A stretch of 64,000 nucleotides of DNA, taken from assembly GCF_014161445.1 (NCBI RefSeq), contig NZ_JABBXA010000005.1, positions 423,216 through 487,215 of the forward strand. Reading direction: 5' to 3'. Of this stretch, positions 25,753 through 35,405 are shown one piece after another (position 1 is the first letter of the stretch; each line of letters begins with the position of its first letter). A program made the translations under genes and the position numbers. The notes beneath the pieces were generated by a model. The model worked only from the letters and a program-made list of their open reading frames with translations, did not search any database and was not told the DNA's origin. This DNA is from Microbispora sp. H13382 (GTDB lineage Bacteria > Actinomycetota > Actinomycetes > Streptosporangiales > Streptosporangiaceae).

Positions 25753-27354
25753 ATGGTCACTCCTCTGGAGCCCGACGACCCGCGCGTCCTGGGTGAGTTC
25801 ACGCTGACGGGACGGCTCGGCGAGGGCGGGCAGGGGGTGGTGTTCCTCGGCCGGTCGCCCCGCGGGGAACCGGTCGCGGTGAAGGTGCTCAAGTCGGGGC
25901 TCGACTCGTCGGTGAAGGAGCGGCTAATCCGCGAGCTCGACGCGATGCGGGGAGTCGCGCCCTTCTGCACCGCCCGGGTGCTGACCGCGGTGGTCGACGG
26001 ACGGATGCCGTACGTGGTGAGCGAGTTCATCGACGGGCCGTCTCTGCAACAGCGGGTCGATTCCGGCGGGCCGCTGGGGGGCGGCGAATTGGAGCGCCTC
26101 GCGGTCGGTACGGCCACGGCGCTGGCGGCCATTCACGCGGCCGGGATCGTGCACCGGGACTTCAAGCCCGCCAACGTGCTGCTGGGGCCGGACGGCCCAC
26201 GGGTGGTGGACTTCGGCATCGCCCGGCAGGGCGCGAGTGACACGATCACGGCGGGCCCGGTCGGCACCCCGGCCTACCTGGCTCCCGAGCAGATCGCCGG
26301 AGACCCGGCCACGCCCGCCTGCGACGTGTTCGCCTGGGGAGCCACGATCGTCTTCGCCGCCACGGGCCGAGCGGCCTTCGGCGCCGCCAGCGTCCCGGCC
26401 GTCATGCACCGGATCCTGACCGCCGAGCCCGACGCCTCGGCACTGCCCGGGTCGCTGCGCGGGGTGGTCGAACGATGCCTCGCCAAGGATCCCGCGCGCC
26501 GACCGGCCTCCCGTGACCTGCTGCTGGAACTCGTCGGGTCCGCCCCCGACCCGCTTCGGGCGGGCGCGGCCGCGGCGACCACCAGGCCGGAAGACGTACG
26601 GCAGGGCGGGACGACCGCGATCCTCCCGGCCTTCCCGGGCGCCGGCCCGGCCGGGACATCTCCGTCGGGTTCGGAGACCACCGGGGTGGGCGGCCGCCGG
26701 CAGGCTTCCCGTGCCGGGATCGTCGCCGGGGCGGTGGCCGCCGTGGCCGCGGTGTCGGTCACCGCCGCTCTTCTGGGGCCGCGCCTGCTGTCCAGCGGCA
26801 CGGCCGCCACCTCGCCGCACACAGCCACGACGACCGTCTCGCACACCGCCGGATCACCGGCACCGCCCGCCGACGCCACGCCGGGGGAAACCGTCACAGA
26901 CTACGACGGCGCACCCCAGGACGACGTCGGCGCGGGGCAGGACGAGACCGCGACGACGGACGAGACCGCGACGACGGACGACACCGCGGGAGACGCCACA
27001 GCGACTCCGAAGACCGCTCCCGTGCCGTCGACCACGCCGGGCGGGACCGTTCCGGCCGCGTTCGCCGGCACCTGGGGAGGTCATCTCGAGCCCGACCAAC
27101 TCGTGGGAACCAGCGAGACCGACGTCCAGATCGTGCTGGAGCCGGGCGGGCGCACCGGAAGCTGGAAGGACACCAACAGCTCATGCCGGGGAAGTCTGAC
27201 GCTGACGCGCAGCTCCGGCACGGCACTCGTCTTCCGGCTGGGCACGTGCGCCGCGGGCAGGGTCACCCTGATCCAGACCGGCGAAGGGCTCGCCTACCGA
27301 TGGGACGGCGACGAAGGCGACGTCACCTTCCAGGGCCTCCTGATCAGGGACTGA
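25753..27354 (+). CDS. membrane Ser/Thr protein kinase
   Basis: 533 aa from ATG 25753. Kinase domain 14-275: P-loop GRLGEGGQGVV, Lys44 in VAVKVLK, catalytic HRDFKPAN with Asp136, DFG Asp153, and activation-loop GTPAYLAPEQIAG. A linker rich in Thr/Pro leads to one transmembrane helix at about 317-337 (IVAGAVAAVAAVSVTAALLG). The outside part has a low-complexity stretch with a repeated DETATTDETATTD motif and a C-terminal beta-rich domain (GTWGGHLEPDQ, SCRGSLTLTRSS, GRVTLIQTGEG), probably the sensor. Two Cys there could form a disulfide. Substrates are unknown. Confidence 0.9.
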   Translation: MVTPLEPDDPRVLGEFTLTGRLGEGGQGVVFLGRSPRGEPVAVKVLKSGLDSSVKERLIRELDAMRGVAPFCTARVLTAVVDGRMPYVVSEFIDGPSLQQRVDSGGPLGGGELERLAVGTATALAAIHAAGIVHRDFKPANVLLGPDGPRVVDFGIARQGASDTITAGPVGTPAYLAPEQIAGDPATPACDVFAWGATIVFAATGRAAFGAASVPAVMHRILTAEPDASALPGSLRGVVERCLAKDPARRPASRDLLLELVGSAPDPLRAGAAAATTRPEDVRQGGTTAILPAFPGAGPAGTSPSGSETTGVGGRRQASRAGIVAGAVAAVAAVSVTAALLGPRLLSSGTAATSPHTATTTVSHTAGSPAPPADATPGETVTDYDGAPQDDVGAGQDETATTDETATTDDTAGDATATPKTAPVPSTTPGGTVPAAFAGTWGGHLEPDQLVGTSETDVQIVLEPGGRTGSWKDTNSSCRGSLTLTRSSGTALVFRLGTCAAGRVTLIQTGEGLAYRWDGDEGDVTFQGLLIRD

Positions 27355-27561
27355 CCAGTCCGTACGGAGACCTCGGGGTCAAGGAACCCGCGGTGCCGGC
27401 CGGACCTTCCTGCCCGTCACCACCAGTCGAGCCGGAGGTGCGCGGACACGCTCGGGTCATGCATGTGATTCATGGCAGCTCATGTAGAACATGTGTTTGC
27501 GTGATGTGGTGTGCGGTCATTTCACTGGGTTCACCGATTACCGACCCGAGGTGTGAACCCG

Positions 27562-28743
27562 ATGACCGACTCAGCCCCTCCCGTCTCCGACCTCGACCTG
27601 TTCGACGACGAGGTGCTCGTCGATCCCTATCCGTCCTACGCGGCGCTGCGCGCTCTCGGAGGTGTCGTCCGTCTGCCGGCGAACGACGTCTACGCGCTCA
27701 CGAGGTACGACGTGATCCGCGACGCCCTGGGGGACTGGGAGATCTTCTCCTCGGCCGGGGCCATCGGCTTCAACCCGGCGGTCAACGAGGCGCTGAGCGG
27801 CACGTCCCTCGCCTCGGACCCGCCGGTGCACACCCGGCTGCGGGCGACCCTGACCGCGAACCTGTCGCCGCGGGCGCTCCGCGGACTCAAGAAGAGCATC
27901 GACGCCAAGGCCGACGCGCTCGTCGGGGAGCTGGTCGCCAAGGGTTCCTTCGATGCCATCGACGCGCTGGCCCGCGCCTTCCCGCTCGAGGTCGTCGCGG
28001 ATCTCATCGGGTTCACCGGCCACGTCCGCGCCAACATGCTGCGCTGGGGCCAGGCGGCGATGCAGGTCATCGGCCCGATGAACCAGCGCACGGCGGAGTG
28101 CTTCCCGATCGCGGGCGAGCTGTACGACTGGTGCTCCAACGTCACCGCCGACGACCTGGCGCCCGGCTCGGTGGGACGCGGCATCTTCGAGGCCGAGGCG
28201 CGCGGCGACATCCCGCCCGGCACGGCCGGCCACATCATCCACCAGTACCTCGGCGCCGGTGTCGACACCACGATCGCCTCCATCGGGAACATCGTCGCCC
28301 TTTTCGCGGCGCACCCCGATCAGCTCGCGCTGGTGCGGGAGAACCCGTCGCTGGTGCCGGCCGCGTTCAACGAGGTGCTCCGCTACTGGGCCCCGGTCCA
28401 TGCCTGGGGGCGTCGTACGACCCGGAATGTGGAGATCGACGGTGTCCTGGTCCCGGAGGGGGCGAAGGTCGCGATCCTCTTCGGCGCCGGCAACCGGGAC
28501 CCGCGCCACTACGAGAACCCCGACGAGTTCCTGGTCGAGCGCAACCCGATCGACCACCTGTCGTTCGGTTACGGCCCGCACGGCTGCGCCGGTCAGGGCC
28601 TGGCCCGCCTGGAGGCGCACGCGGTCGTCGAAGCCTTGTCGCGCCGCGTCGCGCGGCTCGTCGTCGGCACCGAGGTGCGGGTGCCGAGCAACATCACCCG
28701 GAGCATCGAAGAGCTCCCCGTCCTGGAGGTGGTCCCCGCATGA
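27562..28743 (+). CDS. cytochrome P450 monooxygenase
   Basis: 393 aa from ATG 27562, with GAGGTG about ten bases upstream. I-helix GAGVDTTIASIGN supplies the oxygen-activating Asp-Thr, ExxR lies in FNEVLRYWAP, and the haem-binding loop FGYGPHGCAGQGLARLE has the thiolate ligand Cys342. The start (SDLDLFDDEVLVDPYPSYAALR) resembles soluble class I bacterial P450s of the CYP199/aromatic-acid type, but the CYP family is not assigned here. The stop codon overlaps the ferredoxin start, and a ferredoxin reductase follows, giving a complete electron-transfer unit. Confidence 0.93.
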   Translation: MTDSAPPVSDLDLFDDEVLVDPYPSYAALRALGGVVRLPANDVYALTRYDVIRDALGDWEIFSSAGAIGFNPAVNEALSGTSLASDPPVHTRLRATLTANLSPRALRGLKKSIDAKADALVGELVAKGSFDAIDALARAFPLEVVADLIGFTGHVRANMLRWGQAAMQVIGPMNQRTAECFPIAGELYDWCSNVTADDLAPGSVGRGIFEAEARGDIPPGTAGHIIHQYLGAGVDTTIASIGNIVALFAAHPDQLALVRENPSLVPAAFNEVLRYWAPVHAWGRRTTRNVEIDGVLVPEGAKVAILFGAGNRDPRHYENPDEFLVERNPIDHLSFGYGPHGCAGQGLARLEAHAVVEALSRRVARLVVGTEVRVPSNITRSIEELPVLEVVPA

Positions 28744-28928
28744 AGATCGTCGTCAACCGTCCCCGCTGTGAAGGGCACGGCCTGTGTGAGGAGGCCGCGC
28801 CGCAGCTGATGCACCTGGACGACGACGGCGAGCTCGTCCTCGACCGCGAGGAGATCGGCGAGGCCGATATCCCACTGGCCAACGCCGCCGTCCGGGTCTG
28901 CCCGGTCGCGGCGCTGCGCGTCGAATGA
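28740..28928 (+). CDS. ferredoxin, [3Fe-4S] type
   Basis: 62 aa. ATG 28740 overlaps the P450 stop (ATGA), and its own TGA overlaps the next start. MKIVVNRPRCEGHGLCEEAAP and VRVCPVAAL give the C-x5-C...C-P pattern with His between the first cysteines, typical of small P450-linked [3Fe-4S] ferredoxins. It carries electrons from the reductase encoded next to the P450. Confidence 0.92.
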   Translation: MKIVVNRPRCEGHGLCEEAAPQLMHLDDDGELVLDREEIGEADIPLANAAVRVCPVAALRVE

Positions 28929-30061
28929 GTACGCCGATCAAGCGGGTCGTCGTCGTCGGCAACGGCATCGCCGGCCTCACTGCGGCGGACTCGCTGCGGG
29001 AAAGCGGGTTCGACGGTGAGCTGACCATCGTCGGCGACGAGCCGCACGCGGCGTACAGCCGTCCGGCACTGTCGAAGGCGCTCCTGCTCGACGGCGACGA
29101 CGTGTCGTCCCACGAGCTGCCGCCGGCCACGCACGGGGCGGACGAGATCCTCGGCGTCCGGGCTTCCGGACTCGACGTGGAGCGCCGGCTCGTCAGGCTC
29201 GACGACGGCGCCGCGCTGCCGTACGACCGGCTCGTGATCGCCTCAGGCTCCCGCGCACGGCGGCTGTCCGACCTGCCCGAAGAGCTCACCTTGCGGGGAC
29301 TCGACGACGCCCTGTCCTTGCGCGGCCGGCTCGCCGCGCGTCCGTCGGTCGTCGTGGTCGGCGGTGGACCGCTCGGCATGGAGATCGCCTCGGGATGCCT
29401 GGCGGCGGGCTGCGAGGTCACGCTCGTCTCCGAGGGACTCCCGATGACCGCGCGACTGGGGCCCTATCTGGCCGGCGTCTTCGTCAGGGCCGCGCTGGAC
29501 CGGGGGCTCACCATCGTCGAGTCCGGCGCCGCACGACTCGAGCGGCACGGGGGAGGCGCCCGGGTCGTCCTGAACGACGGCGCCGTTGTCGAGGCCGATC
29601 TCCTGGTGTCCGCGGCCGGCGACGTGCCCAACACGGAGTGGCTCGCGGACACGGACCTGGCGACGGAGGGCGGCCTGCGGGTCGACGCGCGCGGACTCGT
29701 GCGTCCCGAAATCGCGGCGGCCGGCGACGTGGCGGCGTTCCCCTCGCCTGGCGGCGCGCGGCGCGTTCCGCTCTGGAGCAGTGCGATCGAGCAGGCGAAG
29801 GTGGCCGCGGCCGCCCTCGTACGAGGGGACGAGACACCGCCGCTCCGGTTCCAGCCGTACTTCTGGACCGAGCAGTTCGGGCTCAACCTCAAGGCCGTGG
29901 GCGATCTTCCGGTCCACGGAGCGCCGGCGTACGTCGAGGGAGGGCCCGGCGGACCGGCCCTGATGCGCTGGTCGCACGCCGACGGCTCCGGCGTGGCCGT
30001 GGCGCTGGACTATCGGATCCCGATACCCCGGCTGCGCCGCCTGAGCAGGGCCGGCGCGTAG
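28925..30061 (+). CDS. NAD(P)H-dependent ferredoxin reductase
   Basis: 378 aa from ATG 28925, overlapping the ferredoxin stop. FAD-binding RVVVVGNGIAGLTAADSLRE, the second dinucleotide site SVVVVGGGPLGMEIASGC and the FAD-closing motif ARGLVRPEIAAAGDVAAF are as in putidaredoxin-reductase-like enzymes. YSRPALSK and the C-terminal FWTEQFGLNLKAVG also fit. It oxidises NAD(P)H and reduces the preceding ferredoxin. Confidence 0.92.
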   Translation: MSTPIKRVVVVGNGIAGLTAADSLRESGFDGELTIVGDEPHAAYSRPALSKALLLDGDDVSSHELPPATHGADEILGVRASGLDVERRLVRLDDGAALPYDRLVIASGSRARRLSDLPEELTLRGLDDALSLRGRLAARPSVVVVGGGPLGMEIASGCLAAGCEVTLVSEGLPMTARLGPYLAGVFVRAALDRGLTIVESGAARLERHGGGARVVLNDGAVVEADLLVSAAGDVPNTEWLADTDLATEGGLRVDARGLVRPEIAAAGDVAAFPSPGGARRVPLWSSAIEQAKVAAAALVRGDETPPLRFQPYFWTEQFGLNLKAVGDLPVHGAPAYVEGGPGGPALMRWSHADGSGVAVALDYRIPIPRLRRLSRAGA

Positions 30062-30072
30062 AGTTCCTCGCG

Positions 30073-30993
30073 ATGAACGGCGAGGGTGCGGGCACCACAG
30101 GATCCGGGTTGGATCGGTTGACGACGGTCAACCTCAACCTGCTGGTGCCCCTCCTCGCGATGCTGGAGGAGCGCTCGGTCACCAGGGCCGCCGAGCGCGT
30201 CGGTATCTCCCAGTCGGCGATGAGCCACGCCCTGGCGCGCATGCGACGCCTCTTCGGCGACGACCTCCTCGTCCGGCAGGGGAACAACGTCGCGCTGACC
30301 CCGCGTGCGATGGAGCTGATCGCGCCGTTGCGGGCGACGCTCCAACAGGCCGCGGATGTGGTCAACTTCCCCGGCTTCGATCCCGCGACGGATCGCCGTG
30401 TCATCACCGTCGCGATGACGACCAGCACGGCCTTCGTCCTCGGGGCGCGGCTGGGGCGGCTCGTGGCCGAGCGGGCGCCGAACGCGACGCTCCGCCTGCG
30501 CACGTTCACCGTGCCGACCGAGTCCACCTTCACGGAGCGGGGTGTCGACGTCGTCCTGATCTCCGAGGCGATCGCGGCGCCGTACCCGCGCGAGCGCCTG
30601 TACGACGACCGCTGCGTGGTGGTGGCCTCGCCGGACACGCCACCGGAGGCGAGCGCGCTCGACCTGCTGACCACGCAGCCGCACATCGTCGTGGACACCG
30701 AGCGGAGGGTCTTCCCGTATCCGGTGCTCCATGAGAAGGGCGTCACCTACCGCGTCGGCCAGTTGATCTCCGACTTCCTGCTCGTCCCGTACCTGGTCGG
30801 ACGCGCCGGCGGGGTTGCCCTCCTGCGCTACCGGGTCGCCTCCGAGATGCGGACGCTCGTCGAGCTGCGGATCGAGGAGTTCCCCTTCCCCCTCCCCGGG
30901 CTGGGCATCGACATGGTCTGGAACCCGCATCTGAGCGACCACTACTTCATCGCCTGGCTGCGCCAGCTCCTGTTCGACGCGGCGAGGGCGTGA
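30073..30993 (+). CDS. LysR-family transcriptional regulator
   Basis: 306 aa from ATG 30073, 11 bases after the reductase stop; the frame is open upstream but the LysR start is here. N-terminal winged HTH: NLNLLVPLLAMLEERSVTRA, ERVGISQSAMSHALARMRRL, FGDDLLVR. The rest is a periplasmic-binding-like effector domain. Being at the end of the P450-ferredoxin-reductase unit, it is the likely local regulator, probably responding to the P450 substrate or product. Closest in style to NodD/LinR-like LysR proteins (DDLLVRQGNNVALTPRA). Confidence 0.88.
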   Translation: MNGEGAGTTGSGLDRLTTVNLNLLVPLLAMLEERSVTRAAERVGISQSAMSHALARMRRLFGDDLLVRQGNNVALTPRAMELIAPLRATLQQAADVVNFPGFDPATDRRVITVAMTTSTAFVLGARLGRLVAERAPNATLRLRTFTVPTESTFTERGVDVVLISEAIAAPYPRERLYDDRCVVVASPDTPPEASALDLLTTQPHIVVDTERRVFPYPVLHEKGVTYRVGQLISDFLLVPYLVGRAGGVALLRYRVASEMRTLVELRIEEFPFPLPGLGIDMVWNPHLSDHYFIAWLRQLLFDAARA

Positions 30994-31035
30994 CGGGCAC
31001 GAACCGGCCGCTGATCCCGGACCCGACCGGGCCGG

Positions 31036-31950
31036 TCACTCACCATGTGCTTGACGCGCGGCCTGCGCGGTGACGCGTTCGATGGCCTTGACGGCGACAT
31101 CGGGCTGGTCGACGTAGATGTAGTGGCCGCTGTTCGTGGCCGTGGTCAGTTCGCTGCCGCTGGACAACGCGAGCCACTTGCGCTGGCCCGCGGCCCACGC
31201 CTGCTCCAGACGCGGCCCGTACTTGGGGACGGCCGCGAGGTACCGTGTCCCGTGCTGGATCACCTCCACCGGGATGCTCCCGGCGGAACGGACCTTGCCG
31301 TCGGGGACGACGAGCTTCTCCGGGTTCTCGCCCTGGAATACCGCGAGGTTCTGTGCGCGCAACTCGGCCGCCGGGCCCGTGGCGGATTCGGGGATCGCCT
31401 TCGCGATGTCGTTCGCCATGGTGGGTGGGGTGGCGTCCATCAGGACCAGCCCCTTGACCCTGTCCTGGTGGTCGGGGGCGTACCTGGCGGCGATCAGCCC
31501 GCCCAGCGAGTGTCCGGCCAGGACGACCGGGCCCTCACCGGCGACGCGGTCGAGCACCCCGGTCAGGATCTTGCCCGTGCTGGAGAAGCTCTGAGTGCCG
31601 TCCGGCTGGTCGCTCGCACCCGCGCCGAGCCGGTCGTAGGAACAGACCCGGTTCTGTTTGCTCAGCGTCTTCTGGATGTCAGCCAGTTTGTCCAGCCCAT
31701 CGCCTGCCCCGTGCATCAGGATGATGACCGGCCTGCCCTTCTCCGGGTCGCCAGAACAGGACACGTTCACCGACCGCCCCGCGACATCGATCTTCTCGGT
31801 CCCGGAGATCGGGGTGGCATCGGGTGTCCGCGTGGCCGAGGCGAGGGGGTCCCAGTTCTCCAACGCGTCGCCGTCGCAGCCGGCGACCCCTACGCCGAGC
31901 ACGGTGCAGCACAGCGCCGCCACAACGGATGTCCTGATTCTGCGGAGCAT
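31036..31950 (-). CDS. alpha/beta-hydrolase lipoprotein
   Basis: 304 aa from ATG 31950 (GGAGGACCTC upstream), 14 codons inside the open frame. The signal peptide ends in a lipobox VGVAGC, so the protein is probably lipid-anchored outside. Hydrolase features: HGAGDG oxyanion region, RVCSYDRLGAGASD, nucleophile Ser in VVLAGHSLGGLIAARYA, acidic residue in VLMDATPP, and the late His in TATNSGHYIYVDQP. Esterase or peptidase substrate cannot be read. It converges with the LysR gene. Confidence 0.85.
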   Translation of the reverse strand: MLRRIRTSVVAALCCTVLGVGVAGCDGDALENWDPLASATRTPDATPISGTEKIDVAGRSVNVSCSGDPEKGRPVIILMHGAGDGLDKLADIQKTLSKQNRVCSYDRLGAGASDQPDGTQSFSSTGKILTGVLDRVAGEGPVVLAGHSLGGLIAARYAPDHQDRVKGLVLMDATPPTMANDIAKAIPESATGPAAELRAQNLAVFQGENPEKLVVPDGKVRSAGSIPVEVIQHGTRYLAAVPKYGPRLEQAWAAGQRKWLALSSGSELTTATNSGHYIYVDQPDVAVKAIERVTAQAARQAHGE

Positions 31951-32169
31951 GAGGTCCTCCAGTGAGGGAGTCGACGACGAAGTGATGCGCACGGCGGTGC
32001 AGCGGGAAAGCGACGGAGCGCCGTGGCCGCGTCGTAACGCTACGGATCGGACGGTCCGGAATCGTCACCGCAGAGTGGACATTCGCCGGTAGCTCGTACG
32101 GGGGACACATGCCATCTGCCGAAGCACTCGCTGGAACAGGTCTCCGCGGGATGTTCGCTATGAGCGGGT

Positions 32170-32420
32170 CGAGACGAGGTTGAGCAGCCTGATCGAGCTG
32201 ATCGAGCTGATCGAGCTGTTCCGGGTCGAGACGGCCGGTCATGGGTGCCAGGGCGCGCCGGATGTCGTCCTCCACCCGCTTGGCCCGTTCGAGCCCGGCC
32301 GGGTTATGTGCACATCGACGACCCGGCCGTCATCGGGGTTCTTGCCGCGAGTCAGGAGCCCCCGCACGCAGCGCATCGCCGACGGGATCCGCCTGATGGG
32401 GGTGGGGGACGCGGTCTCAG
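32170..32420 (-). pseudogene. C-terminal half of a MarR-type regulator, frameshifted
   Basis: Minus-strand frames read RCVRGLLTRGKNPDDGRVVD then VHITRPG, and after a one-base shift LERAKRVEDDIRRALAPM then TGRLDPEQLDQL. Joined, they give the wing and dimerisation helix of a MarR protein (LLTRxxxPxDGRxxxVxIT, LDPEQLxxL). The HTH half is missing. The 3' end contains three tandem copies of GATCGAGCT (32191-32217), which turn one QLD into several. Confidence 0.5.
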
Positions 32421-33394
32421 CCCGCAATGAGCTTCTTCAGCAGGTCGTAGGCTGTATTGACTGCCACTCCCTCCACGAGTTTCGATCCGGCTGCGAGCAG
32501 ATACGGTGTCAGAGACAGCGTCGGCTCGGCGAAGGCATACACCTCTCCCGGGGCCAGGGCGCGTAATGCGGCCGGGTCCGTATCGTCCCGCCAATCGCTC
32601 AGCGTCTCGACCACTTCGCCCAGGCTGTGACTGATATACCGGCTGTTGGAATCCAGCAGTCGAACGCCCTTGAGGGAGAGCCAGTCGTACTTAGTCCTGG
32701 TGCCGCCGGGATACGCCATCACGCTTACCAGGTCGGCGGTGCCCGAGAAATGCCAGGGTGGTCGCTTCGCGGGTGCGTGCGGCGATATCAGAGCCGCCTT
32801 GTGCTCGCTTTCCACATGCTCGCGTAGTTCATTGAAGCCCCGGGCGTCGAACCTCCACCTGTTCAGGATCGGCACTGCCTCGTATCCTGCGATGTACAGG
32901 TCCCAGCGCAATCCAGAACGGATGTCTATATATGCGTGATTGCGTCGGAGGTCTTTGTAGACGATGGATTTGGGCTGTGTGAACAGGATGCTGACGAGGG
33001 CGGAGTCCGCTGCTGATTTTTTGAAGCGCGCGGTCACGAGCTCGTCGAGTTCGGCCCATCCGTCCACATCGAACGGGCTGTACATGACAGGTTCGTAGGA
33101 AGCCAGAATCCGCCGGTTCAAGTCGATCAATGCGGCGGCTGTCCCCGGGGCGACTTTGGACGGGTTTTTCCGCACGAGCTGCGCGAACGATTCGTCCTGC
33201 AAGGCCTGTCCGAGCGCTTTTCGGTAGTCGGGCTCGCGAAGCGGCGGGACGGGTAATAGTTCGACCTCGTCGAACTGCCGTTCCAGATGCTCTTCCACTA
33301 ACCGTCGACCCTCGGGAGAGGCAACGAACTCCTCGAATGCGGCGACGTGATCCGGATAGTTCTCGGGGCTGTACGGTCGAGTGAACATGCTCAT
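32417..33394 (-). CDS. hypothetical protein of 325 aa, no recognised family
   Basis: ATG 33394 (a second Met lies at codon 3). No signal peptide. The protein is mixed alpha/beta with a charged N-terminal half (FVASPEGRRLVEEHLERQFD), an aromatic middle (FTQPKSIVYKDLRRNHAYID, WHFSGTADLVSVMAY) and a more hydrophobic C-terminal helix pair (LTPYLLAAGSKLVEGVAVNT). Base composition is less GC-rich than the neighbours (many ATA, TTT, AAT codons), consistent with horizontal gain. It stands alone between a MarR remnant and a 500-base empty stretch. No function is proposed. Confidence 0.65.
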   Translation of the reverse strand: MSMFTRPYSPENYPDHVAAFEEFVASPEGRRLVEEHLERQFDEVELLPVPPLREPDYRKALGQALQDESFAQLVRKNPSKVAPGTAAALIDLNRRILASYEPVMYSPFDVDGWAELDELVTARFKKSAADSALVSILFTQPKSIVYKDLRRNHAYIDIRSGLRWDLYIAGYEAVPILNRWRFDARGFNELREHVESEHKAALISPHAPAKRPPWHFSGTADLVSVMAYPGGTRTKYDWLSLKGVRLLDSNSRYISHSLGEVVETLSDWRDDTDPAALRALAPGEVYAFAEPTLSLTPYLLAAGSKLVEGVAVNTAYDLLKKLIAG

Positions 33395-33889
33395 AGATTA
33401 AAAGGTTCACCGGGTGTGGCGAGCGGGATGCCGTGTACGTATGACTGGTGTGCGGTGCGCGTGAGTGTTGCGACCCGAACGGTGCGCCTGGGATGGTCCC
33501 TACTCCGCGCAGGTCGGACTTCTACCGCATGAGGTGCCCGGCGCACACCTTCCAGGCTCCGGCGCGCTCGCCCTCCTCGCCGCGCTCACCTGGTCGCTGC
33601 CGGGTGATGCGCCGCGTCGCTACATTCCGTCGTTGAGGTGCCCAGGGATGACCGGCAAATGGATCGTTCCATATATCGCCAGATGCGAACGCGCCGATTG
33701 GCGCGAATGGCAGTGGACTTCTGCGGATCGTCTGCGAGGGCACGGCATGTTCGGCTGATGGGTTAGAAATCCCCTGGTCAGACGCCATGTCGAAAGCATG
33801 CGTGGCGCGTTGGGGAAGCGCCCGTGAGCGCTTCTTGACCGCTGATACGATTTACGCCTTTCGGTAACTCTGATCATTACGGGGCAGAA
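33395..33889. other. intergenic stretch without a supported gene
   Basis: About 495 bases of moderately lower GC. Frames on both strands lack family resemblance. It must contain the start signals of the unknown 325-aa gene (left side) and of the peptidase-MA-like gene (right side). Nothing more is visible. Confidence 0.4.
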
Positions 33890-35392
33890 GTGACAACGGG
33901 GCCCGGTTATCAGCAGCAGTATCCGCATCAGCCGCCGCAGTGGCAGTCTCCCCATTCCCCTCAGCCGCAATGGGGGTACGGCCCTCCGCCGCAGCAGTGG
34001 CACTCACCTCCTCCACCCCCTCCCCCTGGCCGTAAGACCGGGCTGTGGCTGACGCTCGGCGTCGTGTCTCTCGTTCTCGTCGTCGCGGTGGGTGCGGGGG
34101 TGGGCCTGGTCCTGAGGGGCGGGCGCTCCGGTGGCGACGCCACGGGTGACGGCGTCACCGACCCGAACACGGTCGTCGTGAAGGACGAGGAGATCACCAA
34201 GCTTGTCGAGGGGCACAGCAGGGCGCTGGCCTCGGGTGACGCGAAGGCCTTCACTTCGATCTTCGACCAGGAGAACGCCGCTCTGGTCCGCGGTCAGGCG
34301 AGGGTCTTCGCCAACCTGCGCAAGATGCCGTTGGCGGAGAAGTCCTACCAGGTGTTGCGCCGCCAGGGCCGGGCTGAGGACAGTTTCGGGCGGGGCGTGA
34401 AATTCACGCAGGACGTCGCGTTCGTCCACCGATTCACCGGCATCGACCTGCGTCCGGTCGCCGAGTGGTACCGCTGGACCATCGAGAAGGCGTCGCCGGA
34501 CGCGCCTCTCGTCGTGACGAAGGTGACAGGCGCGCCGCCGACGATCAGCGGCGAGGCGTCGAAGACGATGTACTACCCCGGGCCGTGGGACATCTGGCCG
34601 GACATCGCGGTGGTCAAGGCGGGGAGCAACCTGGTCCTCGCCAGGCCGGAGGACGCCGCCCTCGCCCGGCGCGTCGCGCCGGCGGTCTCCGCCGCCGCCG
34701 CGGGCGACCTCGCCTTCTGGCGGAAGAACGGCGATCCGAACGCCGCCGTGCCGACCGGATTCGTGGTGGCGCTGGTCGAGGGACAGGCCCAGCTCGGCAG
34801 GCTGTTCCGTACGGCCAAGGCGGAGGAGGCGGGCATCTCGATCGGGATGCCGAGCTGGGGGGTCGGAGACGACACGGTGAGGGTCGGCGGCACCCGCGTC
34901 GTGATGGACACGACCACCGCGTTCTTCAAGGACGAACAGGGAATCAGGGAGATCTCCGAGCACGAGCTGGCGCACTCGCTGATCGCCGGACTCGACAGTG
35001 CGGAGTTCAGCTTCCTCGGCAGGTCGAAGTGGATCGTCGAGGGCTTCGCCGAGTACGTGGCCGGCCGCGGCCGGCCGATTACGGAGAACCGGCGATTCCC
35101 GGAGGGCCGCGCGTACCTGGAGGGACGGCTCGCCATGCCCTTCGAGGGCACGCTGCCGACCAACGCTGTCTGGGACTTCAAGGGGATGACGAACACCAAC
35201 TACTTCATGGGGCATCTGGCCATGCGGTTCATCGCCGAGAAGTACGGCGAGCGGAAGCTGGTCGAGGGCGTGGTCGCGGCCTACCGGGCGCCGGGCGATG
35301 ACAGCGAGGCCGCCATGTTCCAGGCACTCGGGGTGACGAAGGCGGGCTTCGAGCGGCAGTGGGCGGGCTACGTCCGCGCCCAGCTCGCGTGA
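33890..35392 (+). CDS. membrane-anchored peptidase-MA-like metalloprotease
   Basis: 500 aa from GTG 33890. Residues 1-48 are Pro/Gln/His-rich and cytoplasmic; 50-77 form one membrane helix ([19 protein letters not shown]). The outside part has an NTF2-like region ([20 protein letters not shown]) and then a gluzincin site: [10 protein letters not shown] with His358, Glu359, His362 and downstream [12 protein letters not shown] with Glu384, as in the peptidase-MA superfamily. All zinc and catalytic residues are present. It is followed after 13 bases by a second membrane protein with the same Pro/Gln-rich head, so the two probably work together. Confidence 0.82.
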   Translation: MTTGPGYQQQYPHQPPQWQSPHSPQPQWGYGPPPQQWHSPPPPPPPGRKTGLWLTLGVVSLVLVVAVGAGVGLVLRGGRSGGDATGDGVTDPNTVVVKDEEITKLVEGHSRALASGDAKAFTSIFDQENAALVRGQARVFANLRKMPLAEKSYQVLRRQGRAEDSFGRGVKFTQDVAFVHRFTGIDLRPVAEWYRWTIEKASPDAPLVVTKVTGAPPTISGEASKTMYYPGPWDIWPDIAVVKAGSNLVLARPEDAALARRVAPAVSAAAAGDLAFWRKNGDPNAAVPTGFVVALVEGQAQLGRLFRTAKAEEAGISIGMPSWGVGDDTVRVGGTRVVMDTTTAFFKDEQGIREISEHELAHSLIAGLDSAEFSFLGRSKWIVEGFAEYVAGRGRPITENRRFPEGRAYLEGRLAMPFEGTLPTNAVWDFKGMTNTNYFMGHLAMRFIAEKYGERKLVEGVVAAYRAPGDDSEAAMFQALGVTKAGFERQWAGYVRAQLA

Positions 35393-35405
35393 TCGGGGGA
35401 GAGGC

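Noticed and set aside
33620..34003. A 127-codon minus-strand frame in the gap before the peptidase-MA-like gene
   Set aside because: It overlaps the start of that gene on the other strand, has an Arg/His-rich product and no ribosome-binding site.
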